Positions 19,644-27,915 of a stretch of DNA of 64,000 nt are shown piece by piece. The notes under the pieces are model-generated. The model was not told where the DNA came from. It saw only the letters and a list, made by a program, of their open reading frames with translations, and did not search any database. The position numbers were made by a program, and so were the translations under genes. The stretch comes from Dyadobacter luticola (GTDB taxonomy: Bacteria; Bacteroidota; Bacteroidia; Cytophagales; Spirosomataceae). The stretch lies in NCBI RefSeq assembly GCF_005860805.1, contig NZ_VCEJ01000002.1, positions 604,375-668,374 on the forward strand, written 5' to 3'. Every line of letters starts with the position of its first letter. Within the stretch, counting starts at the first letter, position 1.

Positions 19644-21209
19644 TCAATTCCAATCCCCGGCCACATCCGCCGCAATCGCCGGATTGGAATTCCTTTCCGC
19701 AATCGGGATGGGCAGGAGCACATGCTTATCCAAAAACGGCTGCTGGCCTGGTCCGGCGGGGTGTTCTGCATTCAATGTTTCTTTTGCTATACCCCAGCGG
19801 TTGAGGTCGAACCAGCGGACTTGTTCGCCGGCAAGCTCAATGCGGCGCTCGCGGCGTACGGCTTCGCGGGCGGCTGTTTGGGTTAATGTTGTCGGGTAGT
19901 TTTTGGCCATTACGTCCGGGCGGTTACGCACCTGGTTGATGTAGCCGATAGCCGTGGGGATGTTAGGTGAAGCTTTTTCAATATTCGCTTCGGCGAGCAT
20001 CAGGAGTACGTCGGCGTAGCGCATCACGTGTGTGTTGATGCCGCTCATCGGTGCTTCGGTGTACTTTTGAAATTCATATGGCTCGTATTTTCGGTAGCGG
20101 TTGCTGTAAAAATCGTAGGGATATTTGATCGGGCCGGCGGCGCAGAAATCACAATATTGGGTGTCGCCGCCGTTGCTGGTCGCTCCATAGAAAGTGTATT
20201 TCGCTCTCGGATCAATGTACCCTGCTGCGCCTGTCGCAGGATCATTGTATTTGTGGGCCGCTACCAATGCATTCGAAATTGTCACGTTTTCCCAGTCATT
20301 GAAACCATATTCCTGCGCCCGGCCGGTGTGGAATGTTTTTCCATCCTCACCTTCCTGGCCGCCAAACATATAGTACTGTGTGTTCGACGTAGTGTAAGTA
20401 TGGTTTACTGCAAAAATCACCTCGGGCGTGTTGATGTTGTCCTCGCCAAACAAATGATCATATTTCGGGTCCAGCGCATACGTGTAAGGCGCGGCGGTAA
20501 GCTTCACAAGCTGCTCGGCTGCCTGGTCGTATTTTTTCTGGAAAAGATAGGTTTTCCCCAAAAATCCCACCGCTGCACCTTTCGTCGCGCGGCCGAGCTG
20601 GTCGGCAGGGTAGGCGACGGGCAGGTCGGGGATCGCGAGGGAAAATTCGCTTTCAACCACTTTCCAAACCTCTTCCACAGAAGCACGCGGCGCCGAGTTG
20701 GTTTTGGAATCGTCGTAAGTCATTTTCAGCGGCACACGGCCCCAGTTCGTCACCAAATTAAAATACGCAAAACCCCGCAGCCAATGTGCCTCGGCAATGT
20801 ACTGCGCCTTCAAAGCAACCTCCGAATCATCCCCGGGTTGCCAGGTTTCCATCACTTTTAATGCCAGGTTTGCCCGGAAAATCATGCGGTAAAGTGACGC
20901 CCAAAGACCTACGATATCCTCATTATTATTGGTAAAACTGTAATCTGTCAGCTGCAACTCGGTACCCACCAGCGCACTGGAACGCTCGGCTTCATTGGCA
21001 AGCAGGTCAAAGATGAAATACCACTCCCGCGACATCATCCCCATGTGGCTAAACACCGCATAAGTCGCCAAAATGGATTCGTTGAACTGTGTCTGGGTTT
21101 TGAAATACGTTTCGTCGGTATAAGTATTCTCGTTTTTCACGTCGAGGAGCTTGTCGCTGCAGCCCGACAGAAAAAGGATGGAGAGTGCCAGTATTTTTAA
21201 ATTTTTCAT
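19644..21209 (-). CDS. SusD/RagB-family nutrient-binding outer-membrane lipoprotein
   Basis: Surface lipoprotein that caps the SusC transporter and binds its ligand. 521 residues with lipobox LFLSGC; the typical N-terminus DKLLDVKNENTYTDETYFKT; TPR-like helices (ALVGTEL..., YIAEAHWLRGFAYFNLVTNWGRVPL, a hallmark SusD segment); and the closing block MRYADVLLMLAEANIE ... INQVRNRPDV ... RRERRIELAGEQVRWFDLNRWG. It follows SusC by 42 bases in the same direction. The ligand cannot be inferred from sequence alone; downstream oxidising genes suggest a small polyol, sugar or cofactor rather than a long polysaccharide. Confidence 0.96.
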   Translation of the reverse strand: MKNLKILALSILFLSGCSDKLLDVKNENTYTDETYFKTQTQFNESILATYAVFSHMGMMSREWYFIFDLLANEAERSSALVGTELQLTDYSFTNNNEDIVGLWASLYRMIFRANLALKVMETWQPGDDSEVALKAQYIAEAHWLRGFAYFNLVTNWGRVPLKMTYDDSKTNSAPRASVEEVWKVVESEFSLAIPDLPVAYPADQLGRATKGAAVGFLGKTYLFQKKYDQAAEQLVKLTAAPYTYALDPKYDHLFGEDNINTPEVIFAVNHTYTTSNTQYYMFGGQEGEDGKTFHTGRAQEYGFNDWENVTISNALVAAHKYNDPATGAAGYIDPRAKYTFYGATSNGGDTQYCDFCAAGPIKYPYDFYSNRYRKYEPYEFQKYTEAPMSGINTHVMRYADVLLMLAEANIEKASPNIPTAIGYINQVRNRPDVMAKNYPTTLTQTAAREAVRRERRIELAGEQVRWFDLNRWGIAKETLNAEHPAGPGQQPFLDKHVLLPIPIAERNSNPAIAADVAGDWN

Positions 21210-21251
21210 TGTTGTTTTGATTTTTTACAACATTCCATTTTTTTCAAAAAC

Positions 21252-24200
21252 TCAAAATCCTGCCTGCAGACCGAACATAATTGTCCGCGGCTGCGGTACC
21301 TGGCCGGTATCGATGCCCCTGCCGAAAATGAAGTTACCGCTGCCCGTCACCTCAGGATCGTAACCCGAATATTTGGTGAATGTCATCAGGTTTTGCGCGG
21401 TAACGTACACTCGCAGGCTCGAAAGAATACTGCCCGTGAAGGGTTTGATCTTCGTCCCAGGCACCGTGTAGCCGAGCGTCAGGTTTCTGATCCGGGCATA
21501 AGCACCGTTTTCGACATACCAGGAAGAGTTGCGCAGGTTGGCAGCCGTACCGTAGTTTTGCCCGGCGCGGGCAATGTCGGTAACGTCACCCGGATTTTGC
21601 CAGCGGTCTAGCACGGTGGTTTTGGTGTTAAAAGGCAGCGCGATACCTTCAAGATAATATTTGGTACCATTGATAATGTCCACGCCAGCCAGTCCCTGCA
21701 AGGTAGCCATCAGGTCGAAATTCTTGTAATTCAGGTTGATATCAACGCCGTAGGTAAATTTCGGGATCGGGCTGCCGAGAAAAGTCTGGTCGGCATCGGT
21801 TACCTGGCCGTCACCATTAACGTCCTTGAAAATCCGGTCGCCGGGGAGCAAGCCTGCCTGGTAAACCGCATCCGCATTGCCCGAAGCAGATCTTGCCAAA
21901 GCATTGTATTTCTCCACATCCGCATTGTCGATTGCCACGTGGTCATACACATAACCGTAAAAAGCGCCGATCGGCTGACCCACCTCCGTACGCGACATTG
22001 CTGGCACCGAATAGAATGCGCCATCAATGATAGGCACCGCATTTTGCGTACCCAGCGACCTTACCTGGTTTTTATTAAAAGAACCATTCAGGTTAATGCT
22101 GTAAGTCAGTCCTTTATCGGTATTTCCATTATAACCCACAGTCAATTCAAATCCGCGGTTGAATGCAGAGGCAGCATTGATGAGCTGACTGCTCGAAGCG
22201 CCCGCCACGCCGCCGTAACCCGTCGACAAAGGCAGCGGTACCTGCACAAGCAAATCCTTGTTCAGCCGGTTGTAGTAACCTGCGCTCAATGTCAGTTTTT
22301 TCTTGAAAAACGACGCGTCGAGGCCGAAATCCAATGTGGATGTTTCCTCCCATTTCAAATTTGGCGTAGAAGGGACCGCTACTGTTGCACCATTATTCAA
22401 GGTTTCGCCGGGGCCGAGCGGGTATACCACACTGTTGCCACTTCCGGTCCAAACCGTTGATTGATAGGAGAAACCATTAATGTTGGAGTTACCCGTCTTA
22501 CCCCAGCTCGCGCGCAGTTTCAAGTCCGAAATAAAATCCACCGATTTCATGAATTCCTCATCCGAAACCCGCCAGCCTAGACCTGCCGAGGGAAAATAAC
22601 CCACCCGGTTATCCTTGCTGAAAAGCGAAGTAGCATCGCGGCGGCCAGTCAATGTCAGGATGTATTTTTCTTTGAAATTATAATTGACCCTGGCAAAATA
22701 AGAGATGAACCTGGCATTGGAATTAGCCAATCCCGAACTGAAATTCACGGTTTTCGCTACACCGATTTGGTGAATTTCCTCATTGGCAAAATTGCTGCCG
22801 ACCAGATTGACCGAGCGCGACAAGTAGCCGTCTCGGTACGAATTTCCGGCCGTTATGGTAATTCCGTGGTTTTTGAATTGTTTGTTATAGGTAAAATAAT
22901 TTTCAAGAATGTAGCTCAGGTTGAAGCCGTAACCTTCGGAAATCTGGCTTTGCGTCACGAGCTGGTTCCCGGCGTAGGTCGGGTTATAGGAATAGTTCTG
23001 GTTAAAATTGTAAGTGCCGCCAAACTGCGTCCGGAATTTCAAACCGTCCAGAATTTCCAGCTCGCCGTACAGTTGCAGGTAGTTGTTCAGGTTGCGGTTT
23101 TTAGTATCATATAAACTGGGCACGATGAGCGGGTTCTGCGAGTCGTTCCCATCTTTTGCGCTGGTCGCAATGCCGTAGCCGCCGAGCGGGTTAGTCGGGT
23201 CAAGTACCGAAATGTAAGGTGGCATCCGCAGGCCATTCAGAATGTTGGCCACATTCCCATCCGTAACCTGGTAGCGAATGTTGAGCTGCTGCCCGAGCTT
23301 GATGCGTTTTCCTACAAATTCTTCCAGGTTAAAACGAAAGTTGGCGCGGGTGAAGCTCATATCCACCACCTGGCTTTGCTGTTTGGTATAACCCGTTGAA
23401 AAACTGTAAGTAACATGCTCGGTACCGCCGCCAATGTTGATGTGGTGCTCGCTGATCTTGCCGGTGCGGAACATTTCCTTCTGCCAATCCGTCTGCGTAA
23501 TGTTGGCTTCCGGCGTCGCCAGTCTCGGTGGCAGCGGCTGACCGTAGTTGGTGTACCATTCTTTTACCAGATCGGTATACTGCTGCGCATTGAGCATATC
23601 AAACTGTTTCCATGGCCTCGAAAAGCCCACATATCCATTATAAGTGATTTTTGGTTTGCCTGTTTTGGGTAATCTTGTAGTGACTACCACGACACCATTT
23701 GCGCCCTGGGCGCCATAAATAGCCACCGAAGAAGCGTCTTTCAAAACACTGATCGATTCAATGTCATAAGGACTGAGCGAGTTGAACATCGTCGCGTCGC
23801 TCTGAATTCCGTCGATTACATAAAGCGGTGCCGAGTTGGTGAAGGAGCCGGTGCCTCGAACCACAATCTGCGCGCCGGAACCTGGTACGCCACTGTTGTT
23901 GATCACCTGCACGCCAGCGACTTTTCCCTGCAATAACTGCGAAGTATTGCTCACGCCCACGTCGCCAAAACTTTTGCGTGAAACCACGCCGACAGCGCCG
24001 ACAAGGTCTTTCCGGGACTGTTCGCCGTAACCTACCACCACAAATTCTTCCAGCGCATTCACATTCTCAGCCAATGTTATATCGATCGTCGAACGGTTGC
24101 CGACGGGAATTTCCTGGCTGGTAAAACCGACGAAGCTGAATATCAAAACTGCATTCGCGTGATCGACCGAAACGGTATAATTACCCGCATTATCACTGAT

Positions 24201-24752
24201 CACCCCGCGATTGGTACCCCGTACCACAATGCTCACACCAGGCAGCCCGTCGCCTTTTGAATCCAGGACGCGGCCTTTGACAGGAATTTCAACTACCTGG
24301 CGCTGAGGCGAAAAACGTACTTCTGCCGGAATTGTCGGCGCGGGCAGCATGGCCTCTTCGCTGCCGGGCGTAGCGGGCTTTTCTTCTTCGTAAGCCGTTT
24401 TTCTCACCGGTTTTTTAACGATCAGATACGTATCGCGACCAGATTTTTTAAATTCCAGCTGGTTGGGATTGAGCAAGCCTTCGAGCCGCTTTTCCAGTTT
24501 GCCGGTGTTCGATTCGGGCGCGGCAGGGATGGTAATGCCTTGAACAGTAGCTTCTTCAAATACAATGTTGACCTGGTATTTCCGACCGAGTTCCAGCAGG
24601 ACATCGCGTAATTTTTGCGCTTCGGGCACATTTCTCGGCGCAGGCTGCGGGCGGGCAGTTTGCACGAAGGCCATGTTCTGCGCCATTCCGGCGAGCGCCG
24701 CCAGCGACATGCAGAGACTCAGCCCCGATCTCAGAAGTAATTTTTTAGACAT
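21252..24752 (-). CDS. SusC/RagA-family TonB-dependent transporter with STN signalling domain
   Basis: Outer-membrane barrel importing the SusD-bound ligand with TonB energy. 1166 residues: signal peptide (SLCMSLAALAGMAQ), secretin/TonB short N-terminal domain (about 45-115, LGRKYQVNIVFEEATVQG ... LKK), carboxypeptidase-regulatory-like repeat (KGRVLDSKGDGLPGVSIVVRGT, about 158-235), plug (VGYGEQSRKDLVGAVGVVS ... LLQGKVAGVQV ... PLYVIDGIQ), and a 22-strand barrel ending in Phe. The STN domain is the extension that contacts FecR-type anti-sigma factors, matching the fecR and sigma genes directly upstream. Its start lies 3 bases after the fecR stop, so both share a transcript. Confidence 0.96.
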   Translation of the reverse strand: MSKKLLLRSGLSLCMSLAALAGMAQNMAFVQTARPQPAPRNVPEAQKLRDVLLELGRKYQVNIVFEEATVQGITIPAAPESNTGKLEKRLEGLLNPNQLEFKKSGRDTYLIVKKPVRKTAYEEEKPATPGSEEAMLPAPTIPAEVRFSPQRQVVEIPVKGRVLDSKGDGLPGVSIVVRGTNRGVISDNAGNYTVSVDHANAVLIFSFVGFTSQEIPVGNRSTIDITLAENVNALEEFVVVGYGEQSRKDLVGAVGVVSRKSFGDVGVSNTSQLLQGKVAGVQVINNSGVPGSGAQIVVRGTGSFTNSAPLYVIDGIQSDATMFNSLSPYDIESISVLKDASSVAIYGAQGANGVVVVTTRLPKTGKPKITYNGYVGFSRPWKQFDMLNAQQYTDLVKEWYTNYGQPLPPRLATPEANITQTDWQKEMFRTGKISEHHINIGGGTEHVTYSFSTGYTKQQSQVVDMSFTRANFRFNLEEFVGKRIKLGQQLNIRYQVTDGNVANILNGLRMPPYISVLDPTNPLGGYGIATSAKDGNDSQNPLIVPSLYDTKNRNLNNYLQLYGELEILDGLKFRTQFGGTYNFNQNYSYNPTYAGNQLVTQSQISEGYGFNLSYILENYFTYNKQFKNHGITITAGNSYRDGYLSRSVNLVGSNFANEEIHQIGVAKTVNFSSGLANSNARFISYFARVNYNFKEKYILTLTGRRDATSLFSKDNRVGYFPSAGLGWRVSDEEFMKSVDFISDLKLRASWGKTGNSNINGFSYQSTVWTGSGNSVVYPLGPGETLNNGATVAVPSTPNLKWEETSTLDFGLDASFFKKKLTLSAGYYNRLNKDLLVQVPLPLSTGYGGVAGASSSQLINAASAFNRGFELTVGYNGNTDKGLTYSINLNGSFNKNQVRSLGTQNAVPIIDGAFYSVPAMSRTEVGQPIGAFYGYVYDHVAIDNADVEKYNALARSASGNADAVYQAGLLPGDRIFKDVNGDGQVTDADQTFLGSPIPKFTYGVDINLNYKNFDLMATLQGLAGVDIINGTKYYLEGIALPFNTKTTVLDRWQNPGDVTDIARAGQNYGTAANLRNSSWYVENGAYARIRNLTLGYTVPGTKIKPFTGSILSSLRVYVTAQNLMTFTKYSGYDPEVTGSGNFIFGRGIDTGQVPQPRTIMFGLQAGF

Positions 24753-24755
24753 AAA

Positions 24756-25748
24756 TCAAGGAATTTTGGGGGTAGACAATTCTATGTAATCCTCTTTCTG
24801 GGTAATCTCGATTTGCATCAGCTCGGACAAAATCTGTAATAAATCGTCCGCCTGGGTCGCTTTGTAAGTGCCGGCAATGCGGCGGTTCGCGAGCAACGTA
24901 TCCGGTATACGCACATTGACATTGAACTGCTCATGAATTTGCAGCGCCACTTGTGAGAGCAGGGTATTGTCAAAGTAAAAAGTCTGGTCTTTCCAGGCGG
25001 TGTAGGGGCGGGGATCGGCTTCTTTGGTGAGGTTAAATGCGCCGGTTTTGTCAGAAACAAAGAGATTTCCCGGTTTCATGTACAACTGTTTTCCTTCCGG
25101 CAACTTCAATTTAACCTTGCCATTTTTAAGAAAAACCCTTTTTCCACGCGCCCTCGAAAACGCAACAAACTCGGTTCCGAGCACTTCGATCTCATAATTC
25201 TCACCGATATGCACGATAAAACGATCGTTATGCGGAGTGTGTGTTACTTTAAATTCCGCTTCGCCGTCCAGAAACACTTCCCGACTGCCGCTGCCAAAAC
25301 CAAACCTCGGTACCAGCAAGGTTGAGTTGGAATTGAGCACCACCCGGGTACCCTCCGAAAGCTGATAGGAAGCCGTTTTGCCGATCACGGATTCAAGTGA
25401 ACGATACAGGATTTGTTTTTTAAACACAAAACAGGAGGCGATCAAAAAACAGGCTGCGGCGGCCCATTTCCACTTACTCAGGTTTAAAAAGGGTATCAAA
25501 ATGGCATTGTGTTCCACATTGTCAGCTTCCGGCTGGGCGGTTGAGGACGTTACTCCGGCAAGATTTGCCTGGAAATGCTGCAAGGCGCTTTCTGCATCCG
25601 GCTCGAACTGAGGATGTGCGGTTTCCCACTCGTCGAGATACTTATAGTATGTGTCCTGATTATTTTCGTCGGCCAGCCATTCCTCCACGAGCTTTCGCTG
25701 CATCGAGGTGGTTTTGCCGTCGAAAAAATCAAATAGTAACTGTTTCAT
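24756..25748 (-). CDS. FecR-type anti-sigma factor
   Basis: Inner-membrane regulator of about 330 residues that holds the ECF sigma factor until SusC signals. The N-terminal cytoplasmic part (FDGKTTSMQRKLVEEWLADENN...YYKYLDEWE) is the sigma-binding region; one TM segment (WAAAACFLIASCFVF) follows; then the periplasmic FecR domain (YQLSEGTRVVLNSNSTLLVP, GEAEFKVTH, FIVHIGENYEIEVLGTEF) and a C-terminal DUF4974-like STN fold (LSQVALQIHEQFNVNVRIPD). Start MKQLLFDFFDG at 25748 is preferred over the ATG at 25763. It lies between the sigma gene and susC in the signalling order. Confidence 0.93.
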   Translation of the reverse strand: MKQLLFDFFDGKTTSMQRKLVEEWLADENNQDTYYKYLDEWETAHPQFEPDAESALQHFQANLAGVTSSTAQPEADNVEHNAILIPFLNLSKWKWAAAACFLIASCFVFKKQILYRSLESVIGKTASYQLSEGTRVVLNSNSTLLVPRFGFGSGSREVFLDGEAEFKVTHTPHNDRFIVHIGENYEIEVLGTEFVAFSRARGKRVFLKNGKVKLKLPEGKQLYMKPGNLFVSDKTGAFNLTKEADPRPYTAWKDQTFYFDNTLLSQVALQIHEQFNVNVRIPDTLLANRRIAGTYKATQADDLLQILSELMQIEITQKEDYIELSTPKIP

Positions 25749-25817
25749 GATCGGTTCCTTCATGGTATGGACAGGAAATAGCGCGGCCGCTGCAGACGGC
25801 CTGGCAGTGTCTGGTTT

Positions 25818-26474
25818 TTAATATAAAAAAAGAAGTAAAAGCAGCGTCCAATGCGAGGAAAGCTCTTTTCGCAGGCGGATCAAGGCCCGGCTCACCAGTG
25901 CTTCGACGGCTTTCGAACTGATTTTCAGTTCCTCCGCGATCTCGTGGTATTTCTTGCCTTCGACGCGTTTGAGGATGTAGGCGCGGCGGCATTGCGGCGG
26001 CAGCTCGCGGATAATGTGCTCGATTTTCTGATGCAGCTCGGTGAACTGTAATGCTTCATCTGGATTCAAACTATCCGAACATTTGGTCTGATCTTCCGGA
26101 GAATGCGAAAATTTCATTTGGAATTTCAGATAATTATACGCCCGGTGTCTGACCGATTTGTACAAATAAGCGCGGTAGGAGGTGGTCACGTGCAGGAAAG
26201 TCTGGTTTTGCCAAAACACCGTAAAGATTTCAGAAACAATGTCCTCCGCCACCTCTTTGGAATGTACAAAACGTACGGCGTGGTTACAGAGGTTGACATA
26301 ATACCGCCTGAAAAGCAGCTCGCAGCCTTTTTCGGGGTTGGTGCCAAATTCTTTCCGCAGTAGAAATTCGTCGTCGGTGACGAGGGTATCGTCCAACAAT
26401 TTTTCCTGAGCCGGAACAGGCAGATCTTCGTGGGGATTGCGGTAGGAAAATGTACTCATTTGAATGGTGTTCAC
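25818..26474 (-). CDS. ECF RNA polymerase sigma factor (SusC/FecR-linked)
   Basis: Extracytoplasmic-function sigma factor of 218 residues. Region 2 is CELLFRRYYVNLCNHAVRFVHSKEVAEDIVSEIFTVFWQ (about 55-95), followed by the short linker and region 4, REL-PPQCRRAYILKRVEGKKYHEIAEELKISSKAVEALVSRAL, with an evident helix-turn-helix. The C-terminus ends in an unusual Leu run (HWTLLLLLFLY) seen in several Bacteroidota members. Met6 at 26459 is an alternative start. It heads the locus sigma - FecR - SusC - SusD - DUF4380 - PQQ dehydrogenase and probably activates the susC promoter when ligand is bound. Confidence 0.93.
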   Translation of the reverse strand: MNTIQMSTFSYRNPHEDLPVPAQEKLLDDTLVTDDEFLLRKEFGTNPEKGCELLFRRYYVNLCNHAVRFVHSKEVAEDIVSEIFTVFWQNQTFLHVTTSYRAYLYKSVRHRAYNYLKFQMKFSHSPEDQTKCSDSLNPDEALQFTELHQKIEHIIRELPPQCRRAYILKRVEGKKYHEIAEELKISSKAVEALVSRALIRLRKELSSHWTLLLLLFLY

Positions 26475-26625
26475 AGTGCTCGCCTCGTATTACACCACCC
26501 AGACAAAAAATTACCACTTTTCCCTATACTGCAAATAATAAAAAAGTGAAAATACTTTCAAACGGAATATAATAACATGAGAAAAGATAATCGCCAAATT
26601 TCCTGATACCTACTAAATGCAGCTT

Positions 26626-27126
26626 TTAATCCCATAAAGAAAGCTGGGCAGGCGGTTTTTCGAGATTAAGCAAAATGCTTTTGTGGGCAAGTCCGCCACC
26701 AAAACCAACCAGCTTTCCATTCGCGCCGATGATCCTGTGACAGGGGCCGATGATCGGGATTGGATTCTTGTTCGCTGCGCCGCCGACAGCCCGCACCGCA
26801 TCCGGAATGCCGATTTCCTTTGCAATCTGTCCGTAGGTTTTTGTTTCTCCAAAAGGTATCTCCATCATCGCGAGCCACACTTTTTTCTGAAAATCGGTGC
26901 CTTCAAAATCGAGTACCAGATCAAATTCCTTTCGGCTTCCTGCAAAATATTCATTCAGCTGCTTCTCGGTTTCCAGCAGGATCGGATGGTTTTCATCCAA
27001 AACAAAATCCTCCGTTACGCCGGCCAGCAAATCCGCCCGGTCCCAATGCACGGCTTTGAGCGCGGTATCGCTTGCGATCAGTGTCAGCTTTCCGACAGGG
27101 GACGCTATAGTCTTGAAGTATCTCAT
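26626..27126 (-). CDS. ogt: Methylated-DNA-[protein]-cysteine S-methyltransferase
   Basis: Suicide repair protein that moves alkyl groups from O6-alkylguanine to its own Cys. 166 residues, normal for Ogt/MGMT without an Ada domain. The active-site motif PIPIIGPCHRIIG puts the acceptor at C129; the DNA-binding helix-turn-helix and Arg finger lie just before it (TYGQIAKEIGIPDAVRAVGGAANKNP), and the C-terminal GFGGGLAHKSILLNLEK is standard. A single gene, 68 bases downstream (in reading direction) of a methyltransferase gene with which it may share a transcript. Confidence 0.95.
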   Translation of the reverse strand: MRYFKTIASPVGKLTLIASDTALKAVHWDRADLLAGVTEDFVLDENHPILLETEKQLNEYFAGSRKEFDLVLDFEGTDFQKKVWLAMMEIPFGETKTYGQIAKEIGIPDAVRAVGGAANKNPIPIIGPCHRIIGANGKLVGFGGGLAHKSILLNLEKPPAQLSLWD

Positions 27127-27140
27127 GTTTCTCTGTCTTT

Positions 27141-27164
27141 AACCCAAGGCTTAAATCTTGGGTT
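27141..27164. repeat. Short inverted repeat in the ogt leader
   Basis: AACCCAAG (27141-27148) and CTTGGGTT (27157-27164) flank an 8-base A+T-rich loop, directly before the ogt start. It could be a small hairpin in the mRNA leader or a relic of a dispersed repeat; no second copy was found in the window. Confidence 0.5.
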
Positions 27165-27194
27165 CCTGAGACTTGTGTTCCTGCGGCCCAGATC

Positions 27195-27848
27195 TTATGA
27201 CCTCGGTTTATGTTCCATCCACTCGAAAACCCTGGCCAGAATAAACCCACCATAATGTCTGCTCTCAAACGCAATTTTAAAACTGGCAGCCATAAAAAGT
27301 CCTTCCATATCCGGCAGCTGCTTGGCCTCGACATTGCCGATGATCCTGAAAAAACGGTACATGAGTTGCAGCAGTGGTTTTTGCCAGATGCGGTTGAGAT
27401 TTGTTTGAATGTTGAAATCGACAAAAAGCCACTTGCCGCCGGGTTTCAACAATTTCTTTAACAAGTTGAAACTCAATGCTGCATTGTCGGGGCTAAAATT
27501 GTCAAAAAGGAAAGGCGTGAAAATAATGTCAAACTGGTGGATGGTTCTGAAATCCTCGACGGGTATTTCCAGGAATGTTACCTCATTTTGTTTCCAGTTG
27601 CGCTGCCGGGCCAGGGCAATCATTTTTGTAGAGTTATCAAGGTAAGTGATGACCAATCCGGCGGGATGGATTTTTACGATTTCTTCCAGGATCCAACCCG
27701 TGCCGCCGCCCACGATCAACACATTGGCCGGTGTGGTGATATATGGCAAAAGCGATTGCTGCGAGCGCACAATCGCTTTTTGAAAAACCAGACGACTGAT
27801 CAGGTCATAGCTGCCGGCAATCGAGTCGTAATTATTTTTTTTAGCCAA
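27195..27848 (-). CDS. Class I SAM-dependent methyltransferase
   Basis: 217-residue soluble protein with the Rossmann-type methyltransferase core: motif I VLIVGGGTGWILEEI (about 43-57), the acidic strand end ITYLDNSTKMIALAR, motif II-like FDIIFTPFLFDNF, and the post-core LLKKLLKPGGKWLFVDFNI typical of UbiE/COQ5-like enzymes. An N-terminal NNYDSIAGSYDLISRLVF is the usual substrate-lid helix. The acceptor is unknown; nearest look is quinone or small-molecule methylation. It lies between the permease group and ogt on the same strand. Confidence 0.88.
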   Translation of the reverse strand: MAKKNNYDSIAGSYDLISRLVFQKAIVRSQQSLLPYITTPANVLIVGGGTGWILEEIVKIHPAGLVITYLDNSTKMIALARQRNWKQNEVTFLEIPVEDFRTIHQFDIIFTPFLFDNFSPDNAALSFNLLKKLLKPGGKWLFVDFNIQTNLNRIWQKPLLQLMYRFFRIIGNVEAKQLPDMEGLFMAASFKIAFESRHYGGFILARVFEWMEHKPRS

Positions 27849-27915
27849 AATAAAAAACCGGTCAAAAGGAATTCAGGCAATATACATATTTATAATCCGC
27901 CTGACCGGTCCGGTA

